Below, piece after piece: positions 9,084-16,361 of a DNA stretch of 36,072 nt. The first letter of the stretch is position 1; every line of letters starts with the position of its first letter. A program made the position numbers and the translations under genes. The notes beneath the pieces were generated by a model. The model saw only the letters and a list, made by a program, of their open reading frames with translations, did no database searches and was not told the origin of the DNA. The stretch is from positions 1 to 36,072 of IMG/VR virus record IMGVR_UViG_3300008339_000217, one strand, 5' to 3'. The stretch comes from a virus.

Positions 9084-11213
9084 ATGCCCGCAAACAAGAA
9101 CATGATCGATAGTTTACATGATCAAATGCCTGCGCTTTTTAACACGCAGCAAAACACTGTTTGGAAGGCACTCATAGGTACCGTTGGAGAATCAGATCAG
9201 GAGACTCTGGAGCTTATCGAGGCTGTAAGAAATCAGTTTTTTGTAAAAACAGCAAGCAGGCCATATCTAGATAGACTTGGTGCTGCAAATATGGTTCAGA
9301 GACCTAGATTTATTGGCATGGATGATCCTACCTTTAGGCGGTTTATTCCAGTAATGGCTTATAATCCAAAGCAAGTAAAGGCTATATTTGATGATCTTGT
9401 AGATATTTTCTATAACAAAGAGTCAACAACATCTTATACATCATCGATACTGAATGAGCCTTTTAGTCTTAAAGATGGCTGGGAGCTAGAGTACGAGATA
9501 GACTCGTACACTAAAGAACGAATAGTATTCAATGAGAGTGAATTTACCAATATAGGCAGCGCATCAGCCATAGAAGTAGTCTCTGTAATAAATAGACAAG
9601 CCTCTGGTTCTTATGCTATAGCTTTTGAGAATGCTATAACTAAAAAAGTGTCCATAAGAATATTCACTAACACTGTTGGAGCAAGAGGATCAGTCGCTAT
9701 AACTGGCGGAAGAGCAAATATAGCTTTTCAATTTGATGGTTTTAATACTGAGGCAGGATTTGGCACTGCTACGGAATGGCAGATAACGAAAATAGGCGAT
9801 TCTGTCACAATGACATATACAGGCAATGGTGAGTATCCTGGCATAGATCAGCTGGAAGAAGGCGATGTAGTTATAATAGACAGAGCTGGCAACGCTGGTA
9901 GTTTTTTAATAACAGAGCTAGATGCTGTCGCTAACTATATTAAATTTAATAACCTATTTGCCACGCCAGAAACTTTTACCACATCTTCGTCTTCTATAGT
10001 GAGATTTATGACACCGGTAAAAAACAATGTCTTTCTTAAAGAGAGACGAGCTATAGTCTGGGAAGTTTCGCCTGGAGAAATAGTAGTTGAGGTTCCGTCA
10101 TCTCCACCAGTAGTTAGACGAAATAGAAAAGGTGCTTGCCATATAAACGGAGTAGTTTCAGAAGTTATCTCATTCAGTAGTTCTTCTGCGAACCTAACAC
10201 TAGTAAATCCAGATAAATTTCCAGAAACTGGAGCACAGTTCTACTTCATACCTCAGAATGAAATACAGACGCTTTTTCCAGATACGGGAGACGTAAACGA
10301 ATTTAATTTCAACAGCAGACTAGTAAGTGATATGCCAATATACACCTATAGTTCTAGGGTTGGAAATCTGCTGCAAGGCATAACTCCAGAATTGCCAACA
10401 ATTTCTTCACTAAATCAGTTTAATTTATCTTCGGCTAATAGGAATTCTGCAAATCTAATAACAGTAACTACAGCTACACCCCACAACTATTCAGTAGGTA
10501 AGTATGTGATAATAGAAAATGCAGTTCAGGGTGCTGGAAGCGGTCCTTCTACCAATGGGACATGGCAAATTAAGAACATACTAAGTAATACTCAGTTTCA
10601 GGCATATTCATTTGCTGGTTCGAGCGGTGCTAGAAATTCTAGCGGTGGAACTGTAAGGATGGAGGACGCGGCAAGCTCAGAAATTGGTGGCGTAGTTATG
10701 CTTAGGTCATCTATCATGCAAGAGCGTACTCCTGGACCTTATCTGTGGGATGAGTCCGCTGACTTCGTACTATCTTCACTTACCGCCTCGCTTATAACTA
10801 GTATAAAAGCAGGCACTACTAAAAAGAACATAGAGATAGGGCCAAATAGCATACCTGACGCAGAGGGTAGACTTATATTTGATTTTGGCACAGAGAGGCA
10901 AGAAGGTCCTGTAAGATACTTTTATAAGCCAAATAGTTCAATAATAGCGCTTGACCCAGCCTATATATTTAAAAAAGATCATGACTACGGATCATCTGTG
11001 ACCATGATAAGAAGACGTGGCGGTATACAATTTCAAGGGCTTGGATCAGAGAGAGCGCCATATATAACAGATCCATCTGTTGCTACAGAGATATTGAAAG
11101 ATCTAATGAAAAAAGTAAAGTCAGTCGGTATATTCTTAAACTTTATAGTTAGATATCCGGCGCAATATTATTCAACGATTGATGTTTATTCTAGTGGCAT
11201 AGATCCTGGATAA
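9084..11213 (+). CDS. gpI-like baseplate/tail protein with inserted modules
   Basis: 709 aa, starting 8 nt after the J-like gene with AAGG upstream of the ATG. Residues 1-110 (…MPALFNTQQNTVW … EAVRNQFFVKTASRPYLDRLG …) resemble the helical N-terminus of P2 gpI-like/Mu gp48-like baseplate proteins, which follow gpJ in contractile-tail phages and bind it in the wedge; the gene order J then I supports this. The middle is beta-rich. Residues about 452-515 form an HGL-type module (TATPHNYSVGKYVIIENA … NGTWQIKNI). The last ~60 residues (…TDPSVATEILKDLMKKVKSVGIFLNFIVRYP) look like a conserved C-terminal domain. P2 gpI is ~175 aa, so this version is enlarged by insertions. Exact family is inferred from N-terminal pattern and context only. 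Confidence 0.6.
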   Translation: MPANKNMIDSLHDQMPALFNTQQNTVWKALIGTVGESDQETLELIEAVRNQFFVKTASRPYLDRLGAANMVQRPRFIGMDDPTFRRFIPVMAYNPKQVKAIFDDLVDIFYNKESTTSYTSSILNEPFSLKDGWELEYEIDSYTKERIVFNESEFTNIGSASAIEVVSVINRQASGSYAIAFENAITKKVSIRIFTNTVGARGSVAITGGRANIAFQFDGFNTEAGFGTATEWQITKIGDSVTMTYTGNGEYPGIDQLEEGDVVIIDRAGNAGSFLITELDAVANYIKFNNLFATPETFTTSSSSIVRFMTPVKNNVFLKERRAIVWEVSPGEIVVEVPSSPPVVRRNRKGACHINGVVSEVISFSSSSANLTLVNPDKFPETGAQFYFIPQNEIQTLFPDTGDVNEFNFNSRLVSDMPIYTYSSRVGNLLQGITPELPTISSLNQFNLSSANRNSANLITVTTATPHNYSVGKYVIIENAVQGAGSGPSTNGTWQIKNILSNTQFQAYSFAGSSGARNSSGGTVRMEDAASSEIGGVVMLRSSIMQERTPGPYLWDESADFVLSSLTASLITSIKAGTTKKNIEIGPNSIPDAEGRLIFDFGTERQEGPVRYFYKPNSSIIALDPAYIFKKDHDYGSSVTMIRRRGGIQFQGLGSERAPYITDPSVATEILKDLMKKVKSVGIFLNFIVRYPAQYYSTIDVYSSGIDPG

Positions 11214-11222
11214 GCGTTATCC

Positions 11223-11231
11223 TGGTATAAT
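11223..11231 (+). promoter_or_regulatory. Putative extended -10 promoter (TGGTATAAT)
   Basis: TATAAT at 11226-11231 is preceded by TGG, an extended -10 arrangement, 33 nt before the start at 11265. No convincing -35 was found. The core GGTATAATT recurs at 22651-22659 ahead of the tandem fibre genes, so it may be a shared phage promoter class. A second AT-rich box (ttataat) lies at 11241-11247. Confidence 0.45.
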
Positions 11232-11264
11232 TTAAGTGATTTATAATAGTTACAAGGAACTAGC

Positions 11265-14200
11265 ATGGCCGTATTGGGAAGAGTTCTGATTGGTTCGGCA
11301 GAACGTCTTGATTTACAAGATCTTTTAAGCGTAGACTCTTATACTCAGGGTGACTTCAAATACCTAATGAAGTCATTCGTGGGATCAGATCGTCCGTATA
11401 TTCTTAAAGGATTCGAGGTTGTAGATCCTAGTAATTCTATAGGATCTCAGACTGTGGCTATCAATATAGCTAACTCAGTAGTCTACTATCCAGAATCAAG
11501 TGCTGGTCCATTTTTTTATGGCCTAGAAGAAGGCGATCCTAACGCGGCGCCGCTAGTTCCAGAACTTAGAAAAAATGCTACAAATTATGTTTATCTTGTA
11601 TTGACAACTTTTGAATCAGCAAAAGACACACGCGCTTTCTGGGATCCAGATAAAGAAGGCGGAGTTGGTGGCGAATTTACGCAAGACATAAACACTGAAT
11701 CTGTACTTACAGCAGATGTGAATGTTTCTGCCGCATCATTTCCCGACAATGTAATTCCTATATGTAAAATAAAAGTCGGTACAAATTTCATTGAATCTAT
11801 AGAAGACTGCCGCGACATGATGTTTAGGTTAGGTACCGGTGGTCTTGGTCCAAACCCGCTAGCAAGATATGAATTTAGAGAAGAGCCTCTTGCAGCATAT
11901 AAAAGACTAGAGCCAAATACAACAATATCTAATAAGTCTGATCCAAACTCTTTTAGAGGTGGCGATAAAAATATCCATACGCTAAAAGAATGGATGGACG
12001 TAGTCATGACAAGACTACTAGAATTAAGCGGTAGTACATATTGGTATGAGGACACATCCACATACAGCTTGATAAACGTATTTAAAGATGCTCTAGCTAC
12101 TTCAATAAGATCTAAAGGAACCTGGGAAAATTCTGACAGTACACCTGGTCAACTTAGTTGGACTGAAGACATTGTTCTTCAATCTATGACTGATCTTAAA
12201 GATATAATCATACGATCTGGCAGCAAGACACTATTAAATAATCAGGTAATGTTTGTACAGCATGAGAGAGATCTGCAGGCAAACAGCGGTACTGTGCCAC
12301 TAGACTGGTTTAATGGGTTGCCATATGTTAACGGAGATCTTGGCTACTTTGAAAATCTATCTAAGGGTGACTGGATAAAGAGATCTGGCGACGGAGATAA
12401 TCTATATCTAAGAGTAGAAGAATTTTATGATTCTATAAGTCTAGGTGGAGGAACTACTACGCCATCTCAGGCTAAATCTATCAGACTAAGTGCAGCATAC
12501 TCTGGAGCAAGCGGCTCTTCTCAGGGCATATATACTAAGGGTCAATTTTTAGCCTCTGAAGTTCAAGTTGCTGATAGAACAGACCCTGTTCTTTATGAGG
12601 CAGGCGGAAATCTTTGTTGGTTAGCATCGAGATCAGACAGAGTACTCAATGTATCCAATTTGTCTTGCACTCAATTACTAATAGATATTACAGATCATGA
12701 CGGAGAGCGAGCTAAATGTACAAAGATAGCACACGGCTTATCTGACAAACAGAGAATAAAAATACTAGCAACTAGTAATTTTAATGGTGAATATCAAGTA
12801 GAGGTTGAAAGCAGCGATATATTTTTCATATCAAAAACTGGTGGACCTTTTTTAGACGAGCTATCCAGACCTGCTTATTACGCTACAGCAACAACTTCTG
12901 CTAACTCTACTGCATATGGTTTTTCACTTGAATCTGCTAATCATGGCCTAGATGTAGACGGCAACGTATTCATAGCAGGCAGCGGTAACTTCAATGGCGA
13001 GTTCAAGGTGTTTCCTAAAACTGCCACTCAGTTCACGTTTCCTATAGCTGGTCCAATAGTTGCTGAAAATTACACCTCTGGTTTTCCAAAGGCTACGTCT
13101 ATTGAGATGTATGTTAGAGCAGATCTTGGTCCTACTAAAATTGAGCAAGGCGAAAGTAAAGAGATAGGTAAAGTAGATTCTCAAAATATAATGTCATTTA
13201 TAGGCATGGATAATTCAGCGATGATGAAACCTGTCTATGCTACAGAACTAAACTACAATACACTAGATGGTTTTGTAAATTATAATTCAAGTTCAGCAGA
13301 TAGTCTAACGGAAAGAGCTTCAAAATTAACTGCCATGATGGCAGATAGAATTCAAGATAGAAATCTAACTTTTGAACTTCAGAATGTTCATGCAATAGTT
13401 AGTAATCCAAATGGATCTTATCAAGATATCGCTGTTTTTGCAAAAACAGGCTATACACCTAAGCTTGTAGTTATTCAGCCATCTACTGGCTATAAGACAG
13501 AATTGACGCTAACAAGCACAGTTAGTCTACAGGCAAATCAAACGGCCTATTTCTCTATAAACAGAAATAGCAATAGTGCAATAGGCAGTCTAGCATCACT
13601 AATAGTCGTAGACAATGATCAGTTGCCGTTAAGTGAGAACATATTTGTATTCGCCATAAGAGGAAGCACCGGCTCTGTAATGCTCTGGGATAAGACTCCT
13701 GTAAGAGAATATGAATCAATAATAGCAGATGTAGTAGCCGAAGTTACTGAAATAACGCTTCCAGCAGCCTCCAACATAACCAGCAATCAATACTTCCTGA
13801 TAAACTCAGGCCTTGACTTAAACAAATACTATGTCTGGTTTAATAAAGATAGCACAGGTGTAAATCCACTAGTAATAGGCAGAATAGGCATAACTGTAAA
13901 TATATCTAGCGCTGATACAGCTGCAACTGTTGCACAAAAAACAGCCAATGCTATAGTAGCTACTGCGTCATTAGATTTTAGCGTCATAAATAATTTTAAT
14001 GGCACCATAACTGTGACTAATACACTTGCTGGCTTCTGTACAGACGCTGAAAACTTTAACGTAGGCAGTGGTTTTGGTGTCTTTATAGAGATAGATGGAT
14101 CTGGCTCAGCGCTGCATACAGTTTCTGACGGTGACTTGCTTGAGGCAGCCATTAAAAAACTAGATCAAAAAATCTATGAGGTCATGCTCTCTACTCCTGA

Positions 14201-14951
14201 GCAAGCCTATGAAGAAAAAATAAATGTCACATCGCTGATAGCATCTGGAACTACTCTGAATCTTCCGCTTGATTCTAAGAATAGCAATCAGGTTAAAAGT
14301 TACACGGTTGGCGAAGGTCAACTAGAACTATTCTTAAATGGCCAATATCTAACAGTTGGCCAAGACTGGCTTGAAGTAGGATCAGCTGGAGCGATGTCTA
14401 AACAGATAGTTACGCTTCAAGATCTTAATCTTAGTGACGTACTGCTATTCAGAATTGACAACCATACTATTGGTTCTGGTGGTTCAGAGTCCGCTTATGG
14501 CGAAATAAATACTGCATCTAACGTTGGCCTAGGCGCTGCTGTTTTTCAGTCTAAAGTTGGAGAAGATCTGCGCTTTAGAACACTAGTTGCTGGCGCCGGT
14601 ATGTCTATATCTCAGACTTCAGATTCACTAGTTATAAGTTCTGCTCCTACGGGTGCCCTGCTCAATGTAGTAACAATAAATGGCACAAACTATGATCCGC
14701 TTTCTTCTAATGATGTTATTTTAGTAAATAACTTAGGCTTAAACGTCGATATAACGCTTCCTTCTGCGAGTCTAAACTCTGGCAAACGCTTTGACATTAA
14801 GAAGATAGATGGCGGAAATATTGTTAGGATAAAGGGCGTTTCTGGCGATACTCTAGATGGCATAGATATATTCTCTAGCTCATTAGATATAGCTATTCAA
14901 TATGAATCTGTAAGCGTAGTGAGCGATGGATCAAACTGGTATATAATTTAA
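11265..14951 (+). CDS. Modular tail/baseplate-associated fibre protein, 1228 aa
   Basis: The start has a good AAGGA site. Residues 1-290 (MAVLGRVLIGSAERLDLQDLL …) form an N-terminal region likely to attach to the virion; I do not recognise its family by name. Then follow a GDW module (~355-430), two HGL modules (~472-530 and 545-603), a YYVWFN/KTANAI module (~825-930) homologous to the WYDNN modules of the J-like protein, a 'LFLNGQYLTVGQDW' module (~985-1065), one NTASNV module (~1079-1127) as in the three tandem fibres, and a C-terminal beta domain (~1131-1228) containing DITLPSASLNSGKRFDIKKIDGG and ending SDGSNWYII, a pattern common at the tips of phage fibres. The protein therefore shares parts with both the baseplate and the fibre genes. 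A connector or short fibre is inferred. Confidence 0.65.
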   Translation: MAVLGRVLIGSAERLDLQDLLSVDSYTQGDFKYLMKSFVGSDRPYILKGFEVVDPSNSIGSQTVAINIANSVVYYPESSAGPFFYGLEEGDPNAAPLVPELRKNATNYVYLVLTTFESAKDTRAFWDPDKEGGVGGEFTQDINTESVLTADVNVSAASFPDNVIPICKIKVGTNFIESIEDCRDMMFRLGTGGLGPNPLARYEFREEPLAAYKRLEPNTTISNKSDPNSFRGGDKNIHTLKEWMDVVMTRLLELSGSTYWYEDTSTYSLINVFKDALATSIRSKGTWENSDSTPGQLSWTEDIVLQSMTDLKDIIIRSGSKTLLNNQVMFVQHERDLQANSGTVPLDWFNGLPYVNGDLGYFENLSKGDWIKRSGDGDNLYLRVEEFYDSISLGGGTTTPSQAKSIRLSAAYSGASGSSQGIYTKGQFLASEVQVADRTDPVLYEAGGNLCWLASRSDRVLNVSNLSCTQLLIDITDHDGERAKCTKIAHGLSDKQRIKILATSNFNGEYQVEVESSDIFFISKTGGPFLDELSRPAYYATATTSANSTAYGFSLESANHGLDVDGNVFIAGSGNFNGEFKVFPKTATQFTFPIAGPIVAENYTSGFPKATSIEMYVRADLGPTKIEQGESKEIGKVDSQNIMSFIGMDNSAMMKPVYATELNYNTLDGFVNYNSSSADSLTERASKLTAMMADRIQDRNLTFELQNVHAIVSNPNGSYQDIAVFAKTGYTPKLVVIQPSTGYKTELTLTSTVSLQANQTAYFSINRNSNSAIGSLASLIVVDNDQLPLSENIFVFAIRGSTGSVMLWDKTPVREYESIIADVVAEVTEITLPAASNITSNQYFLINSGLDLNKYYVWFNKDSTGVNPLVIGRIGITVNISSADTAATVAQKTANAIVATASLDFSVINNFNGTITVTNTLAGFCTDAENFNVGSGFGVFIEIDGSGSALHTVSDGDLLEAAIKKLDQKIYEVMLSTPEQAYEEKINVTSLIASGTTLNLPLDSKNSNQVKSYTVGEGQLELFLNGQYLTVGQDWLEVGSAGAMSKQIVTLQDLNLSDVLLFRIDNHTIGSGGSESAYGEINTASNVGLGAAVFQSKVGEDLRFRTLVAGAGMSISQTSDSLVISSAPTGALLNVVTINGTNYDPLSSNDVILVNNLGLNVDITLPSASLNSGKRFDIKKIDGGNIVRIKGVSGDTLDGIDIFSSSLDIAIQYESVSVVSDGSNWYII
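14499..14650 (+). repeat. Single NTASNV module
   Basis: GEINTASNVGLGAAVFQSK … DLRFRTLVAGAG is a single copy of the ~47-50-aa unit present four times in each of the three tandem fibre genes downstream. This links this gene to the fibre triplet. Confidence 0.85.
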
Positions 14952-14961
14952 TTGGAGTTTT

Positions 14962-15402
14962 ATGACTTATAGACCTTATGCAGCTATATCAAGTCTAGTT
15001 GATTCTTCTAGGGTTAGAAGTTACCTACTAAACAATTCAGGGCTTACTATACAGAAGCACGCGCCAGTTAGACTAAGCACAAGCGGCGATCTTTCGGTAA
15101 TAGACGTATCGCTAGATGCTCACGCACTTGGAGTAGTTGGAATAGCTAGCGACGTTATAAACAATGGCGATTATGGTTATGCTATAACTCATGGAAAAGT
15201 CGAAGATGTGTCCTCTTTTAATTTTGGCGATTTCATATATGTATCCAAGACTGGTGGTCTAACTAACATCCTGCCTAGCGAAGGCGTTGGCGGTTTTACT
15301 TCAGGAGACTGGGTTATAAAAGTTGGAGTAATAGGCAAAAACAAAGATAATCCACTATTAATGGATCTTTTTATTAACTTTCAGATTATAGGTCAACTAT
15401 AG
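14962..15402 (+). CDS. Small beta-rich virion protein (DUF2190-like pattern)
   Basis: 146 aa; GGAG lies upstream of the ATG and the gene begins 10 nt after the 1228-aa gene. No TM segment or signal peptide. The sequence is dominated by short beta strands and glycine turns: APVRLSTSGDLSVIDVS, ALGVVGIASDVINNGDYGYAITHGKVEDV, FGDFIYVSKTGGLTN, GDWVIKVGVIGKN. This 'value becomes G-V-V/A, then G-x-A-x-x-x-x-G-x-V, then GDxIYVSxTGGLT' layout is typical of small decoration or fibre-associated proteins of phages such as DUF2190-like ones. It is part of the tail gene cluster, so a virion role is likely. Family assignment is tentative. Confidence 0.5.
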   Translation: MTYRPYAAISSLVDSSRVRSYLLNNSGLTIQKHAPVRLSTSGDLSVIDVSLDAHALGVVGIASDVINNGDYGYAITHGKVEDVSSFNFGDFIYVSKTGGLTNILPSEGVGGFTSGDWVIKVGVIGKNKDNPLLMDLFINFQIIGQL

Positions 15403-15403
15403 T

Positions 15404-15589
15404 ATGCAGTCATCCACTAAAAAAGTAAACGTAGAGAAACTAACAGAAGAAGAATTGCAGAAAGTTCAAGAACTTATATCTAGCAGAGTATCTAACATAT
15501 TAAATAAAGCAGACAAAGATATAAATAAATTACTGTCTAGATATGGACTTAAAGCTCAGATTTTCTTTGAGATGAGCAGGAAGGAATAG
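15404..15589 (+). CDS. Small helical protein of unknown function
   Basis: 61 aa, starting one base after the stop of the 146-aa gene and ending one base before the next ATG, so it is embedded in a translationally coupled cluster. The sequence is charged and helical (VEKLTEEELQKVQELISSRVSNIL … LSRYGLK), a probable coiled coil, without cysteine pairs, TM segment or signal. Similar small helical proteins among tail genes can be fibre assembly factors, but nothing here proves that. Its last 20 codons contain AGGAAGGA, the ribosome-binding site of the following gene. Confidence 0.65.
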   Translation: MQSSTKKVNVEKLTEEELQKVQELISSRVSNILNKADKDINKLLSRYGLKAQIFFEMSRKE

Positions 15590-15590
15590 C

Positions 15591-16103
15591 ATGGTTGAGA
15601 TCAGTAAACTATCTAAGATTATTGATGGTGCCAATAGAAGCATCAGTTTATCTACCAACACTATAGTAGTAGATAATATAAAGATAAAGTTAGGCAGTAG
15701 TGATTTTATTACTTTCTCTGGAATCATAACAGGTGCAAGAACCATAACTATGCCTGATAATGATGTTGATCTTGGCCAAATACAAGAAGATATTCAGGAT
15801 CTGCAGGACTCAATTGCTGGTGTTCAGAGTCTTGTACCGACTAAAGAAAAATATTTGATGAGTGCACAGCCATCAAATCTTATCTATATAGATCTTCAGT
15901 ATGAGGCTATAGAAGAAACTATAGAAGTTTCAGTAGATAGACTTCTGCTACATGAAGACGACGATTACACTGTCTCAATAGTAGAAATAGTGCCTACCGT
16001 TTTTGTAACTAGAATAACCTGGGCCGGCGACGTTGCAGTTGGCGGAGATCAAGCACTGGACACTACCGATGTTATAAGAGTTAAATACTATTATCAAGGC
16101 TAG
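15591..16103 (+). CDS. Short fibre-like protein sharing its C-terminal domain with the 1130-aa fibre
   Basis: 170 aa with a strong AGGAAGGA site. Residues ~10-60 are beta-rich (SGIITGARTITMPDNDVDL), a common fibre segment, followed by a short coiled coil (IQEDIQDLQDSIAGVQS, ~62-80). Residues ~88-170 (VSVDRLLLHEDDDY … RITWAGD … QALDTTDVIRVKYYY) align by eye with the last ~95 residues of the 1130-aa protein (FVDRLAIHEG … VTRVRFMNALTSPGPQALAATDNLFFTY). The pattern of beta segment, coiled coil and C-terminal domain suits a trimeric fibre or adaptor. It is the last gene before a non-coding/leader region and a new promoter. Confidence 0.6.
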   Translation: MVEISKLSKIIDGANRSISLSTNTIVVDNIKIKLGSSDFITFSGIITGARTITMPDNDVDLGQIQEDIQDLQDSIAGVQSLVPTKEKYLMSAQPSNLIYIDLQYEAIEETIEVSVDRLLLHEDDDYTVSIVEIVPTVFVTRITWAGDVAVGGDQALDTTDVIRVKYYYQG

Positions 16104-16151
16104 TCGTTGACATTCTTATAGTTATACTCGTTCATGTTTAACCTAAAAATA

Positions 16152-16160
16152 TGTTAAAAT
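16152..16160 (+). promoter_or_regulatory. Putative extended -10 promoter (TGTTAAAAT)
   Basis: TGT followed by TAAAAT (5 of 6 to TATAAT) gives an extended -10. An overlapping alternative is TATACT at 16160-16165. No good -35 lies at 16-18 nt upstream; TTGACA at 16107-16112 is too far from this box. It would transcribe the small ORF and the 1130-aa fibre. Confidence 0.45.
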
Positions 16161-16198
16161 ATACTCACAAATAACATATCTTTAAAGGGGGATAACGA

Positions 16199-16321
16199 GT
16201 GTTTGTAACTATTCAAAAATACTATATTAATAAAAATTCAAAAGCAAAGTCTAATTTTAGACCTGAGTCTGAGCTTAAATCTAGGTCTAAATCACCCATT
16301 GCAATTATTTTTGTTAAATAG
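16199..16321 (+). CDS. Possible 40-aa basic small protein or leader peptide (GTG start)
   Basis: GTG at 16199 stands 7 nt after AAAGGGGG, the strongest ribosome-binding site in this part of the window, and opens 40 codons ending in TAG at 16319. The product is basic and Ser/Lys-rich (central segment NFRPESELKSRSKSP) and ends with a short hydrophobic patch (PIAIIFVK). The next gene starts 40 nt downstream. The unusual site and a promoter just upstream argue that it is translated. A perfect inverted repeat inside its codons could instead mean that the segment acts mainly as a structured mRNA leader. I recognise no family. Confidence 0.4.
   Translation: MFVTIQKYYINKNSKAKSNFRPESELKSRSKSPIAIIFVK
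16256..16291 (+). promoter_or_regulatory. 9-bp inverted repeat in the fibre leader
   Basis: TTTAGACCT (16256-16264) is the exact reverse complement of AGGTCTAAA (16283-16291), with an 18-nt loop. It could form an RNA hairpin ahead of the 1130-aa fibre gene or be a protein site. No T-run follows directly, so it is not a classical terminator. Confidence 0.45.
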
Positions 16322-16361
16322 TAATAATTATTATAAGAAATTTTTTTAAAAAAGGAAACGT

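Larger units (their letters stand above)
16104..16361 (+). other. Leader region: promoter, possible small ORF, hairpin
   Basis: This 258-nt stretch is the longest without an obvious gene. It holds an extended -10 box, a very strong Shine-Dalgarno run (AAAGGGGG at 16185-16191) in front of a GTG-started 40-codon ORF, a perfect 9-bp inverted repeat (16256-16264 / 16283-16291) and a 12-bp palindrome TAATAATTATTA (16322-16333). It ends with AAAAAAGGAAACGT before the ATG of the long fibre. It probably sets expression of the fibre gene. Confidence 0.6.

Noticed and set aside
16107-16128. TTGACA ... TATACT as a standard promoter
   Set aside because: Only 10 nt separates the two boxes, too short for sigma-70. 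The extended -10 at 16152 is preferred.
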